In this document: one piece after another, positions 33,298-41,637 of the stretch
How the letters are laid out: every line of letters begins with the position of its first letter
How positions within the stretch are numbered: position 1 is the first letter of the stretch
Source of the DNA: JBBSBL01 sp046330255
GTDB lineage: Bacteria > Actinomycetota > Thermoleophilia > Solirubrobacterales > Solirubrobacteraceae
Assembly: GCA_046330255.1 (NCBI GenBank)
Contig: JAXLTC010000001.1
Coordinates: 1,648,901 to 1,712,900 of the forward strand
Direction of reading: 5' to 3'
DNA: 64,000 nucleotides
Notes under the pieces: model-generated
What the model saw: only the letters and a program-made list of their open reading frames with translations
Database searches by the model: none
What the model was told of the DNA's origin: nothing
Program-made: the position numbers and the translations under genes

Positions 33298-34722
33298 CTA
33301 GCCGACCGGACGTCGGTGCGACCAGCCCACGGCCGCCTCGACCTGCGCGCCCAGGGCCAGCAACACGCCCTCACGGGCGGGTGCTGCGATCACTTGGACG
33401 GCGGTCGGCAGCCCGTCCTCCCCGTGGAAGAGCGGGAGCGAGACGGCGGGATTGCCGGTCACGTTCTGGATCGCCGTGAACGGCGTGAACGCGCCCGAGC
33501 GCACGAACGTGGCGGCGGGGTCGGGTCCGCGCGGGTCGATCTCGCCATGGCGCACCGGTCGCTCGGCCAGCGCGGGGGTCAGGACCGCGTCGAAGCGCTC
33601 ATACAGCGGCATCTGCTCGCGGACGAGCGCGTTGAGGCGCGCCTGGGAGACCAGCATCTCGGGCGCGGAGACCTGCCGGCTGCGCGAGAAGACGTGCCAG
33701 GTGAGCGGCTCGACGTCGTCCTCGGTGGCCTCGCGGCCGGCGAGCGCCTGCGCGAACAGCAGCGCCGAGGAGACCGCCGGGGCGAACGTGGCGGTGAATA
33801 GCCCGAGCAGGTCCGGCTGCTCCCAGCCGGGTTCCGTCTCGGACACCGCGTGGCCGAGCGACTCCAGCAGCGCCGCCGCGTCGCGGACCGCCGCCGAAGC
33901 GACCTCGTCCACCGGGACGTCGATCGGGGGGCTGACGGTGAAGCCGATCCGCAGCCGTCCCGGCTCGCGCCCCGCGGCCGTCGCGAACGGCTCGTCGGGC
34001 TCCGGCGCCCACCAGGCGTCGCCGGGCTCGTAGCCCGCCAGCACGTCGAGCGCGGCGGCGGTGTCGGCGACGGTCCTGGTCAGCACCCCGTCCTGCACCA
34101 GGTAGCTGCCGCCCTCGGCGGGCCCCCGCGAGATCCGTCCCCGCTGCGGCTTGAGGCCTACGAGGCCGCAGCACGCGGCCGGGATCCGGGTGGATCCGCC
34201 GCCGTCGTTCCCGTGCGCGATCGGGACCATGCCGGCGGCGACGGCCGCCGCGGAGCCGCCCGAGGAGCCGCCCGGCGTGCGCCCGGGGTCCCACGGGTTG
34301 CGCGTCGGGCCGAAGCGCGTGGCCTCGCTGACCGGCAGGATCCCGAGTTCCGGCAGGGTCGTCTTCCCGACGATCACGAAGCCCGCCTCCCGCAGGCGGC
34401 GCACGACGTGCGAGTCGGACGGGGGCACGAAGTCCGGCATGAAGCACGAGCCGAGCGTGAGCGGCATGCCGGCGACCGGCTGGTTGTCCTTGATCGCGAT
34501 CGGCACTCCCGCGAAGGGCCGCGGGTCGCCCGGCCCTATCGCCTCCGCGGTCGCGAGCGCGCCATCGGCGTCGACGTGGCAGAACGCGTTGATCTCGTCG
34601 TCGCGCCGCGCGATCGCCTCGAGCGAGGTCTCGGCCAGCTCGCGCGCCGAGACCTCGCCCTGGCGGACGAGGCCCGCGAGCTCGAGCGCGGGGCGGAAGA
34701 GCAGCTCGGGGTCGGCGGTCAA
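33298..34722 (-). CDS. amidase-signature hydrolase
   Basis: 474 residues. Catalytic Ser-cisSer-Lys triad: Lys in VPIAIKDNQP near 77, GGSSGGSAAA near 150, and the nucleophile Ser in GNDGGGSTRIPA near 177. It belongs to the GatA/6-aminohexanoate amidase superfamily; free-standing, with no gatB or gatC, so a general amidase. TTG 34722 with GGAAGGA 7 nt upstream sets the start. Divergent from citrate synthase. Confidence 0.87.
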   Translation of the reverse strand: MTADPELLFRPALELAGLVRQGEVSARELAETSLEAIARRDDEINAFCHVDADGALATAEAIGPGDPRPFAGVPIAIKDNQPVAGMPLTLGSCFMPDFVPPSDSHVVRRLREAGFVIVGKTTLPELGILPVSEATRFGPTRNPWDPGRTPGGSSGGSAAAVAAGMVPIAHGNDGGGSTRIPAACCGLVGLKPQRGRISRGPAEGGSYLVQDGVLTRTVADTAAALDVLAGYEPGDAWWAPEPDEPFATAAGREPGRLRIGFTVSPPIDVPVDEVASAAVRDAAALLESLGHAVSETEPGWEQPDLLGLFTATFAPAVSSALLFAQALAGREATEDDVEPLTWHVFSRSRQVSAPEMLVSQARLNALVREQMPLYERFDAVLTPALAERPVRHGEIDPRGPDPAATFVRSGAFTPFTAIQNVTGNPAVSLPLFHGEDGLPTAVQVIAAPAREGVLLALGAQVEAAVGWSHRRPVG

Positions 34723-34792
34723 GCGCGGTCCTTCCGGGTGAGTCGTGTGGGGGGCCCGGAAGCCTGTCTCGAGCTTAGCTGTGCCACCCTTC

Positions 34793-34809
34793 CCGCCGGA
34801 AATCGGCGG
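34793..34809 (+). promoter_or_regulatory. leader hairpin before citrate synthase
   Basis: CCGCCG GAAAT CGGCGG: perfect 6-bp stem, 5-nt loop, 24 nt before the ATG and 7 nt before AGGAGAG. It could affect ribosome access or mRNA stability. Confidence 0.3.
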
Positions 34810-34833
34810 CAAGCACAGGAGAGTCGTCTGCCC

Positions 34834-35922
34834 ATGAGCGTGAGCGAAGTCCAGTCCGGCCTCGAGGGGGTGGTCGCATTCGCGACGCAGATCGCCGAGC
34901 CCGACCGCGAGGGCGGCGCCCTGCGCTACCGGGGCGTCGACATCGAGGACCTGGTCGGCCGAGTCGGCTACGAGAAGGTGTGGGGCCTGCTCGTGGACGG
35001 CCGCTTCGAGCCCGGCCTGCCCCCGGCGGAGCCGCACGGCCTCTACGTACGCTCCGGCGATCCCCGCGTCGACGTGCAGTCGGCGCTGGCGATGCTCGCG
35101 CCCGAGTGGGGCTTCGGGCAGCTGCTGGACATCAGCGACGAGCAGGCGCGCGACGATCTCGCACGCGCGTCGGTGATGGCGCTCTCTTTCGTGGCGCAAT
35201 CGGCCCGCGGCAGCGGGCACCCCCCGGTGCCGCAGACCGAGGTCGACCGCGCGCGCACGATCCCCGAGCGCTTCCTGATCCGCTGGCGGGGCGAGGCGAA
35301 CCCGGCGCACGTCAAGGCGATCGACGCCTACTGGATCTCGGCCGCGGAGCACGGGATGAACGCCTCCACGTTCACGGCGCGCGTGGTCGCCTCGACCGGC
35401 GCCGACTGCGCCGCGGCCCTCTCGTCGGCCGTCGGGGCGCTGTCCGGCCCGCTGCACGGCGGCGCGCCCTCGCGGGTGCTGACGATGCTCGACGAGGTCG
35501 AGGCGTCGGGCGATGCCGAGCGCTGGGTCAAGGACGCGCTCGACCGCGGCGAGCGCCTCATGGGGTTCGGTCACCGCGTCTACCGCGCGGAGGACCCGCG
35601 CGCCCGCGTGCTGCGCCGCACCGCGCGCGAGATCGGCTCGCCTCGGGTCGAGGTAGCCGAGGCGCTGGAGACGGCGGCGCTCGCCGAGCTCCAGGCGCGC
35701 AAGCCCGATCGCGTGCTGGCGACCAACGTCGAGTTCTGGTCCGCGGTCGTGCTCGACTACGCCGAGGTCCCGCCCGAGCTGTTCACGCCCATGTTCACCT
35801 GCGCGCGGGTCGCGGGTTGGTCCGCTCACGTTCTCGAGCAGAAGCGCGAGGGACGGCTGATCCGGCCGACCGCGGCCTACGTCGGCCCGGGCCCGAGGCC
35901 GATCGAGGAGGTCCAGAGCTGA
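34834..35922 (+). CDS. gltA: citrate synthase
   Basis: 362 residues, the short dimeric form. Catalytic residues are visible: His in ISAAEHGMNASTF near 180, His in GFGHRVYRAEDPRA near 245, and Asp in the NVEFWSAVVLDYAEVP block near 305. SGPLHGGAP near 208 is the CoA/oxaloacetate loop. It condenses acetyl-CoA and oxaloacetate; a methylcitrate synthase role is possible because prp genes are absent here and the families overlap. ATG with AGGAGAG upstream. Confidence 0.9.
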   Translation: MSVSEVQSGLEGVVAFATQIAEPDREGGALRYRGVDIEDLVGRVGYEKVWGLLVDGRFEPGLPPAEPHGLYVRSGDPRVDVQSALAMLAPEWGFGQLLDISDEQARDDLARASVMALSFVAQSARGSGHPPVPQTEVDRARTIPERFLIRWRGEANPAHVKAIDAYWISAAEHGMNASTFTARVVASTGADCAAALSSAVGALSGPLHGGAPSRVLTMLDEVEASGDAERWVKDALDRGERLMGFGHRVYRAEDPRARVLRRTAREIGSPRVEVAEALETAALAELQARKPDRVLATNVEFWSAVVLDYAEVPPELFTPMFTCARVAGWSAHVLEQKREGRLIRPTAAYVGPGPRPIEEVQS

Positions 35923-35951
35923 TCGCGGCCGTGCGCCGCGACGGCGCGGCG

Positions 35952-35957
35952 TAAGCT
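35952..35957 (+). promoter_or_regulatory. -10 box of ECF sigma gene
   Basis: TAAGCT; predicted start near 35964, giving a leader of about 5 nt before ATG 35969. Confidence 0.35.
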
Positions 35958-35968
35958 CGCCATGCAGG

Positions 35969-36502
35969 ATGGCGGCGGCCCACCAGCTCGACCCGGAACG
36001 CCTGGGGGATCACCTCGACCGCCTGTACCGGGCGGCGGTGGCGATGTGCGGTGATCGCCACGAGGCCGAGGACCTGGTCCAGGAGACCTACGAGCGCGTG
36101 CTGCGCCGGCCGCGCCTGGTGCGCGGCTCGGACGACCTCGGCTACCTGCTGCGCGCGCTGCGCAACACCTACGCCTCCCGCGTCCGCACGGCGACCAGGC
36201 GCCCGCGCACCTCGCCCCTCCCGGAGCCGGACTCGCCCGCCGGCGAGCTGCCCGACACCCGCTCGCCCGGCCCCGCCGACAGCGTGGTCGCACGGGAGGT
36301 CTACGCGCACATCGCCGCGCTCCCGCCGGACTTCCGCGACGCGATCGTCGCCGTCGACGTCCTCGGCCTCTCCTACGCCGAGGCGGCGCGGGCGCTGCGC
36401 GCGCGCGAGGCGACGATCACGACGCGGCTGCACCGCGCGCGGCTCCGGGTCGCCGCTGCGCTCGAGGCCGGCGAGGGCGGCGCGGAGGACGGGTCTCAGT
36501 AG
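35969..36502 (+). CDS. ECF-type RNA polymerase sigma factor
   Basis: 177 residues. Region 2 (about 8-80): DRLYRAAVAMCGDRHEAEDLVQ, then TYERVLRR. Region 4 (about 110-165): IAALPPDFRDAIVAVDVLGLSYAEAARAL plus RLHRARLR, read in blocks. No extra C-terminal domain. The 3' end overlaps by 7 bp, tail to tail, the membrane protein gene that probably encodes its anti-sigma factor. Confidence 0.88.
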   Translation: MAAAHQLDPERLGDHLDRLYRAAVAMCGDRHEAEDLVQETYERVLRRPRLVRGSDDLGYLLRALRNTYASRVRTATRRPRTSPLPEPDSPAGELPDTRSPGPADSVVAREVYAHIAALPPDFRDAIVAVDVLGLSYAEAARALRAREATITTRLHRARLRVAAALEAGEGGAEDGSQ

Positions 36503-37188
36503 CGCAGGCTGCCGCCGTCGCGCCAGCTCGCGAGCTCGAGGAGCTCCGCGCGCGTCACGCCGGGCCCGCCGACCAGGATGCACGTGTGCCCGGCGCGCCG
36601 CCAGGTGACCAGGGCGCGCCGGCCGAGGCTCAGCGCGCGCATCTCGGTGCCCGCTCGCGTCGTCGCGCCGGCGCCGCCCGGCTTCGCCAGCGCCGGGCCC
36701 TCGACGATCGTGTAGCCGACGCGCCGGCTCCCCTTCTCGTAGAAGACCGTGGTCGCCCGGCGGCCGCCGATCCGGTCGCTGCGTGCGCCGGTTGCGCGCC
36801 AGCCGAACGCCCACGCCCAGTTGGGGAACGAGATCTCCGCCACCTCGCGGTCGAGCAGCGCGGCCTGCCCCGGCACGACGGCGGGTGCGGGCTCGGAAGG
36901 CGCCCGCGTCGCGACGATCGCCGCGGAGCTGACGCTCGGCCCGCCCGGCGCGCCGCCCGGAAGCGCGAGGACGAGCGCGAGCACGGCGGCGGCCACGGCG
37001 CCGGCGAGGCCGAGCGCGAGGCCGCGGCGGCTCCGTGGCCGCCGGGCGCGGCCCGCGCGGTCGTGCGCCGCGGCCACGCTCTCGCGCAGCCCCGCCGGCG
37101 CCGCGGTCGCGGCGTTGGCGGCGCGAATCGCCGCGAGCGCCCGCCGGGCGGCGGCGCGCTCTGCCTCTGGCGGCTCGGGGCGGGCCAT
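36496..37188 (-). CDS. single-pass membrane protein, probable anti-sigma factor
   Basis: 230 residues from ATG 37188 (TTG 37200 is possible). A soluble helical head (residues 1-60, Ala/Arg-rich), one membrane helix near 65-88 (GLALGLAGAVAAAVLALVLAL), and an extracytoplasmic part ending LELASWRDGGSLRY. Topology and position next to an ECF sigma gene fit an anti-sigma factor, but no zinc motif HxxxCxxC is present, so it is not a ZAS-type. The convergent, overlapping arrangement is unusual for such pairs. Confidence 0.55.
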   Translation of the reverse strand: MARPEPPEAERAAARRALAAIRAANAATAAPAGLRESVAAAHDRAGRARRPRSRRGLALGLAGAVAAAVLALVLALPGGAPGGPSVSSAAIVATRAPSEPAPAVVPGQAALLDREVAEISFPNWAWAFGWRATGARSDRIGGRRATTVFYEKGSRRVGYTIVEGPALAKPGGAGATTRAGTEMRALSLGRRALVTWRRAGHTCILVGGPGVTRAELLELASWRDGGSLRY

Positions 37189-37253
37189 GTCTCTCGACAA
37201 CTATGACGCCGGCGGGACGCCCGGCCTTCCCGCGTCGCTCAGATCGCAACGAC

Positions 37254-37281
37254 GGGGGCCCGGCCTTGCGGCCGGGCCCCC
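37254..37281 (-). terminator. strong GC hairpin downstream of groEL
   Basis: Two 12-bp perfectly complementary arms (GGGGGCCCGGCC and GGCCGGGCCCCC) around TTGC, 37 nt after the groEL stop. There is no T-run, which is common for terminators in very GC-rich actinobacteria. Confidence 0.65.
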
Positions 37282-37317
37282 GGGCACTGCGGACGGCGTT
37301 CGGGCGCGAGGCCCTGG

Positions 37318-38946
37318 CTACATCATCCCGCCCATGTCGGGCATGCCGCCGCCGGGCGCGGCGCCGTTGTCCTTCTCCGGCACCTCGGCGACGATCGCCT
37401 CGGTCGTGAGGATGTTCTTCGCGATCGAGGCCGCGTTCTGCAGCGCCGAGCGCGTGACCATCGCGGGGTCGATCACGCCGGCGGCGACGAGATCGACGAT
37501 CTCGCCGGTCGCGGCGTTCAGCCCCAGGCCCTTCTTGGCCTTGCGGACGTCGTTGACCACGACCGAGCCCTCGAGGCCCGCGTTGTGCGCCAGCTGGCGC
37601 AGCGGCTCCTCGAGCGCGCGCAGGACGATGCGGGCGCCGGTGCGCTCGTCGTCGTCGTGCTCGTCGACCTTGATCGCGGCCGCCGCCTGCAGCAGCGCGA
37701 CGCCGCCGCCCGGCACGATGCCCTCCTCGAGGGCCGCGCGGGTGGCCTGCAGCGCGTCCTCGACGCGGTGCTTCTTCTCCTTCATCTCGGTCTCGGTGGC
37801 CGCGCCGACCTTCACCACGGCGACGCCGCCCGAGAGCTTCGCGAGGCGCTCCTGGAGCTTCTCCCGGTCGAAGTCCGAGTCGGTGTTCTCGATCTCGTTC
37901 TTGATCTGGTTGATGCGCCCCTTGATGCCGGCGCTCTCGCCGGCGCCGTCGATGATCGTCGTGTCGTCCTTGCCGACCACGATCCGGCGGGCCCGGCCGA
38001 GCTGCGAGAGCTGGGTGTTCTCGAGCTTGAGGCCCATCTCCTCGGTGATCACCTCGCCGCCCGTGAGGATCGCGATGTCCTCGAGCATCCGCTTGCGGCG
38101 ATCGCCGAAGCCCGGCGCCTTGACCGCGACGCCCGTGAAGGTGCCGCGGAGCTTGTTCACCACGAGCGTGGCGAGCGACTCGCCCTCCACGTCCTCGGCG
38201 ATGATCAGCAGCGGCTTGCCGGACTGGATGACCGCCTCGAGCACCGGGAGCACGTCCCGCACCGAGCCGATCTTCGAGTTGGCGATCAGGACGTAGGGGT
38301 CCTCGAGCACCGCCTCCATGCGGTCCTGGTCGGTGACCATGTAGGGCGAGATGTAGCCCTTGTCGAACTGCATGCCCTCGGTGAACTCGAGGTCCATGCC
38401 GAACGTCTGGCCCTCCTCGACGTTCACGACGCCGTCCTTGCCGACCTTCTCGATCGCATCGGCGATCACGTCGCCGATCTCCTCGTCGCCGGCGGAGATC
38501 GTCGCGACGCGCGCGATCTGGTCCTTGCCGGCGATCTCCTTGGACTGCTTCTCGATCGACCCGACGACGGCCTCGACCGCGGACTCGATGCCGCGCTTGA
38601 GCCCGAGCGGGTTCGCTCCGGCCGCGACGTTCTTCAGGCCCTCGCGAACGATGGCCTGCGCCAGGACGGTCGCCGTCGTGGTGCCGTCGCCCGCGACGTC
38701 GTTGGTCGCCGTGGCGACCTCGCGCACGAGCTGGGCGCCCTGGTTCTCGAAGACGTCCTCGACCTCGATCTCACGAGCGATCGTGACGCCGTCGTTGGTG
38801 ATCGTCGGGGCGCCGAACTTCTTGTCGATGACGACGTAGCGGCCCTTCGGGCCGAGCGTCACCTTGACCGCGTTGGCGACGGCGTCGACGCCGGCCTCCA
38901 GCGCGCGGCGCGCGTCCGCGTCGTACTTGAGTTCCTTGTGAGCCAT
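37318..38946 (-). CDS. groEL: 60-kDa chaperonin GroEL
   Basis: 542 residues, full length. KVTLGPKGRYVVIDKKFGAP at the start, ATP site VAGDGTTTATVLAQAI near 85-100, and apical and equatorial signatures to AALEEGIVPGGGVALL. The C-terminal tail ends GGGMPDMGGMM, the Gly-Met-rich type of folding-competent GroEL rather than the His-rich actinobacterial GroEL1. It lies 33 nt downstream of groES in a CIRCE-controlled operon; GGAGAA precedes the ATG. Forms the 14-mer that folds proteins with GroES. Confidence 0.98.
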   Translation of the reverse strand: MAHKELKYDADARRALEAGVDAVANAVKVTLGPKGRYVVIDKKFGAPTITNDGVTIAREIEVEDVFENQGAQLVREVATATNDVAGDGTTTATVLAQAIVREGLKNVAAGANPLGLKRGIESAVEAVVGSIEKQSKEIAGKDQIARVATISAGDEEIGDVIADAIEKVGKDGVVNVEEGQTFGMDLEFTEGMQFDKGYISPYMVTDQDRMEAVLEDPYVLIANSKIGSVRDVLPVLEAVIQSGKPLLIIAEDVEGESLATLVVNKLRGTFTGVAVKAPGFGDRRKRMLEDIAILTGGEVITEEMGLKLENTQLSQLGRARRIVVGKDDTTIIDGAGESAGIKGRINQIKNEIENTDSDFDREKLQERLAKLSGGVAVVKVGAATETEMKEKKHRVEDALQATRAALEEGIVPGGGVALLQAAAAIKVDEHDDDERTGARIVLRALEEPLRQLAHNAGLEGSVVVNDVRKAKKGLGLNAATGEIVDLVAAGVIDPAMVTRSALQNAASIAKNILTTEAIVAEVPEKDNGAAPGGGMPDMGGMM

Positions 38947-38979
38947 GTGTGTTCAGGTTCTCCGTTTCGGGTGTGGCCG

Positions 38980-39273
38980 CTACTCGACCTTGGCCAGCAC
39001 GTCGGACTCGCGGAGGACGAGCAGGTCGTCGCCGTCCACCTTGATCTCCGTTCCGCCGTACTTGCTGTAGAGGACCTCGTCGCCCTTCTTGACGTCGAGG
39101 GGGATGCGCTTGCCGTCGTCGTCGACGCGGCCGTCGCCGACGGCGAGGACCTTGCCCTTCTGCGGCTTCTCCTTGGCCGTGTCGGGGAGGACGAGGCCGC
39201 TGGCGGTCGTCTCCTCCTCCTCGATCGCCTGGACGATCAGCCGATCGCCGAGCGGCTTGAGCTTCAGCGCCAT
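38980..39273 (-). CDS. groES: 10-kDa co-chaperonin GroES
   Basis: 97 residues. PLGDRLIVQAIEEEETTASG at the start, mobile loop TTASGLVLPDTAKEKPQ near 25-35, and DEVLYSKYGGTEIKVDGDD near 70. The longer frame to 39315 is spurious; GGAGG before ATG 39273 sets the start. First gene of the groES-groEL operon. Confidence 0.97.
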   Translation of the reverse strand: MALKLKPLGDRLIVQAIEEEETTASGLVLPDTAKEKPQKGKVLAVGDGRVDDDGKRIPLDVKKGDEVLYSKYGGTEIKVDGDDLLVLRESDVLAKVE

Positions 39274-39304
39274 GAATGGGACCTCCGGGTGCTTGTTGTG
39301 CGTA

Positions 39305-39331
39305 TTGGCACTCAATGGTGGCGAGTGCCAG
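39305..39331 (-). promoter_or_regulatory. CIRCE element 1 (HrcA operator)
   Basis: TTGGCACTC, 9-nt spacer, GAGTGCCAG: matches the CIRCE consensus (TTAGCACTC-N9-GAGTGCTAA) with all inner bases kept. It lies in the groES leader just downstream of the predicted start at 39335. Confidence 0.9.
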
Positions 39332-39341
39332 GCTGGCGGCG

Positions 39342-39369
39342 ACTATAGCGGTCCCAGGGGGCCTTTCAA
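39342..39369 (-). promoter_or_regulatory. groESL promoter
   Basis: Minus-strand TTGAAA (39369-39364), 16-nt spacer, TATAGT (39347-39342). It is flanked by the two CIRCE elements, so HrcA would cover both sides. Confidence 0.7.
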
Positions 39370-39376
39370 CCCCGAT

Positions 39377-39403
39377 CCGGCACTCGCTTCAGTGGAGTGC
39401 CAG
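39377..39403 (-). promoter_or_regulatory. CIRCE element 2 (HrcA operator)
   Basis: CCGGCACTC, 9-nt spacer, GAGTGCCAG. It lies just upstream of the -35 box and 12 nt from the stop of the ASCH gene. Confidence 0.85.
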
Positions 39404-39414
39404 CGGCGGGCGCG

Positions 39415-39813
39415 TCAGTTCCGCGCGCCGCCCAGGCCGTGGATCCGGCTGCGCAGCTCGGGCGGGTTCTCGACGATCTGCGAGAAGCGCACGACCGTCA
39501 CGACGTCGTCGGTGGCGACCTTGCGTCCGTAGATCTGCTCGAGGAAGTGCACCATCTCCTCGACGCGGCGGAACTCCGGGTTGTCGTGCTCGATGTCGCG
39601 CGGGGAGAGCTCGCTGATCCGCTTGACCTCGACCTGGTCGATCACGGCCTGGAAGATCTTCTCCCGCGGCGAGTGCTGGTAGCCGATCGTCACCAGCACC
39701 AGCTCGTTCTTGCGGTACTTGTGCGACTTGTCGCCGAGACGGATCGTCGCGGTCTTGCGGCCGTTGCGCAGCTGGTCGGCGAACACGGCCGAGTAGAAGT
39801 TGAGGACCTGCAC
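39415..39813 (-). CDS. ASCH-domain protein
   Basis: 132 residues with the ASCH/PUA-like fold pattern: FADQLRNGRKTATIRLGDKSHKYRKNE (in blocks), VLVTIGYQ and VIDQVEVKRISEL. The family binds RNA or nucleotides and some members are RNases; activity is not predicted. GTG 39813 lies 12 nt after the Nudix stop. A TAGGCT -10 that includes that stop codon could give it an additional short-leader transcript. Confidence 0.75.
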   Translation of the reverse strand: MQVLNFYSAVFADQLRNGRKTATIRLGDKSHKYRKNELVLVTIGYQHSPREKIFQAVIDQVEVKRISELSPRDIEHDNPEFRRVEEMVHFLEQIYGRKVATDDVVTVVRFSQIVENPPELRSRIHGLGGARN

Positions 39814-39822
39814 GCGGGCCGC

Positions 39823-39828
39823 AGCCTA
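39823..39828 (-). promoter_or_regulatory. -10 box built on the Nudix stop codon
   Basis: TAGGCT on the minus strand: its TAG is the stop of the Nudix gene, and it lies 9 nt before GTG 39813. Confidence 0.3.
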
Positions 39829-40263
39829 CCGATCGCCCTGCAGGCGGGCGATCGCGCGCCGCACCATGTCGCGCTCGCCCTCGTAGGACAGGGCCTCGGC
39901 CGCCTCGGCGAGCCCCAGCCAGCGGGCCTCCTCGATCTCGTCGTCGTGGTCGGCGAGCGAGCCCGAGCGGTACTCGAACAGGAAGAAGCGCACGGACTTC
40001 CGGATCCGGCGCCCGTCGCGCTGGTACCAGTAGCGCACCTCCCCGAGCGGCGCGAGGAGCGCGGCCTCGAGCCCGGTCTCCTCGCGCACCTCGCGCGCGG
40101 CGGCCTGCTCCGCGGTCTCGTCGCCGTCGAGGTGGCCCTTCGGGAGGCCGAGCACGGCCCGGCCGTCGGCCGCGCGCCTGTGCGGGACGATCGCGGCGAC
40201 CTCGTCGCCGCGGACCACGACGCCGCCGGCGGACCGCTCGGTCGGCTTGGGCTGACGCGCCAT
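39826..40263 (-). CDS. Nudix hydrolase
   Basis: 145 residues. Full Nudix box GHLDGDETAEQAAAREVREE (with TGL following) near 43-65; the Glu residues bind Mg. SAGGVVVRGDEVAAIVPHRR opens the domain. It is similar to the stand-alone actinobacterial Nudix proteins related to MutT/Ap4A hydrolase, but the mycobacterial MutT1 phosphatase domain is lacking. Lies 12 nt after the Crp-like gene, an operon with ASCH downstream. Confidence 0.88.
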   Translation of the reverse strand: MARQPKPTERSAGGVVVRGDEVAAIVPHRRAADGRAVLGLPKGHLDGDETAEQAAAREVREETGLEAALLAPLGEVRYWYQRDGRRIRKSVRFFLFEYRSGSLADHDDEIEEARWLGLAEAAEALSYEGERDMVRRAIARLQGDR

Positions 40264-40275
40264 CTCCCGGTGTCC

Positions 40276-40977
40276 TCAGTAGACGTAGCGGTCGAGCGCC
40301 GCGGGATCGACGACCGTGAGCTCGCCTCGCCCCTGGATGATCACGCCCGCACGCTCGAGCTCGGCCAGGAAGCGGCTGGCGGACTCGCGCGAGGAGCCGG
40401 CGAGCTGGGCGATCACCGCCTGCGTCGCCGCCACGCGCACGTTCTCGCCGCCGCCGCCGCCGCCGTCGCCCTGCGCGCGCGCCACCAGCTCCCGCAGCGC
40501 CGAGGCGACCCTTGACTGGACCGTCTGGAACGACTGGCGGGCGATGCGCCGGTTAGCCTCGCGCAGGCGGCGCCCCAGCGACACCACGAGCTGCGCGGAG
40601 ATCTCGGGGTGCTCGCGCATCAGCCGGCGCATGTCCGGCCCCAGGATCGCCACCGCCAGCATGTCGTCGAGCACCTCCACGGTCGCGGAGCGGCGCTCGT
40701 CGTCGAACATCGCGAGCTCGCCGAAGATGTCGCCGGAGCCGAAGTTGGCCAGCGTGATCGTCCGTCCGTCGGGGTGCTCGCGGATCGCGCGCGCGTTCCC
40801 GGAGCGGATGACGTAGCAGGTGTCGCTCTCGTCGCCCTCGCGGAAGACGACCGTCCCGGCGTCGAACGTGCGCGGCACCGCGACCTCCACCACCCGGCCG
40901 AGCTCGTCCGGGCCGAGCGTCTCGAACACCGGCACGCGGGCGAGTAGCGCCGCCGTCTCCTCGTCGCTCCCCGCCAC
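40276..40977 (-). CDS. Crp/Fnr-family transcription regulator
   Basis: 233 residues. Cyclic-nucleotide-binding domain (10-125) with GDIFGELAMFDDERRSATVEVL in blocks (phosphate-binding cassette FGELA...RSATV), long C-helix, then winged helix (about 150-230) with recognition segment SSRESASRFLAELERAGVI. A Gly-rich loop lies near 175. cAMP binding is likely but not certain. GTG 40977. First gene of a Crp-Nudix-ASCH operon. Confidence 0.88.
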   Translation of the reverse strand: MAGSDEETAALLARVPVFETLGPDELGRVVEVAVPRTFDAGTVVFREGDESDTCYVIRSGNARAIREHPDGRTITLANFGSGDIFGELAMFDDERRSATVEVLDDMLAVAILGPDMRRLMREHPEISAQLVVSLGRRLREANRRIARQSFQTVQSRVASALRELVARAQGDGGGGGGENVRVAATQAVIAQLAGSSRESASRFLAELERAGVIIQGRGELTVVDPAALDRYVY

Positions 40978-41049
40978 GCGTGGTTCGTAGCACGCGGGCG
41001 GCCCGGCTGTCGAGCCGCCGGGACCGGCGAGCGCGACGCGCCCGGTCGC

Positions 41050-41055
41050 TATCTT
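41050..41055 (+). promoter_or_regulatory. leaderless -10 box
   Basis: TATCTT, 6 nt before GTG 41062; predicted transcription start on the G of GTG. Confidence 0.5.
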
Positions 41056-41061
41056 GGCCGC

Positions 41062-41637
41062 GTGTCCCGCCTCGCGCGATCCGTCGCCGCCGTCGTGGCG
41101 ATCGCGCTGATCGCCCCGGCGGTGCCCGCCGGCGCCGCTGCGAAGCGCACCGCCGGCAAGCGCAAGCCTCACCGGGTCACGACGCTCGAGCTGCGTCGCT
41201 CCGCACGGCTGTGGGCCACCGTGAACGTGTGCGACACGGTTCGCCGGCCCAACGGGATCGGGCTCCGCGCGTCGATGCCCGGGACCCGCCGCCGCGGCTC
41301 GATGGCCGTCGCGTTCCGGCTGCAGTGGTTCCGGACGGCGTCGCGCACGTGGCGCGACGCGCTGCGCCCCGCGCGCATACCGCTCGGGTCCGCGCGGGCG
41401 GCGCGCCGCGAGACCGGGGTCACCTGGCGGCTCCGGTCGCCCGCGGCCGGCCGGCGCCTGACCCTGCGCGGGATCGTCACCTTCGAGTGGCGGGAGGGCC
41501 GCCGCCTGCTCCTGCGCGTGCGGCGGGTGACCTCCGCGGGCCACCGCTCCTCGGCCGGCTCGGACCCGAAGGGCTACAGCGCGGCGCGCTGCGTCATCCG
41601 GGGACCGGCGCCGCCGCCGCCGGGTCCAGTCCGCTGA
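41062..41637 (+). CDS. exported basic protein of unknown function
   Basis: 191 residues with signal peptide (VAAVVAIALIAPAVPAGAAA) and an Arg-rich beta domain (RSARLWATVNVCDTV, TWRLRSPAAGRRLTLRGIV, TFEWREGRRLLLRVRRVT). The pattern, with a Cys in CDTVRRP and one near the C-terminus (AARCVIRG), recurs in small secreted proteins of such actinobacteria. Function unknown. Its last 44 bp overlap the convergent glycerophosphodiesterase gene. Confidence 0.6.
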   Translation: MSRLARSVAAVVAIALIAPAVPAGAAAKRTAGKRKPHRVTTLELRRSARLWATVNVCDTVRRPNGIGLRASMPGTRRRGSMAVAFRLQWFRTASRTWRDALRPARIPLGSARAARRETGVTWRLRSPAAGRRLTLRGIVTFEWREGRRLLLRVRRVTSAGHRSSAGSDPKGYSAARCVIRGPAPPPPGPVR

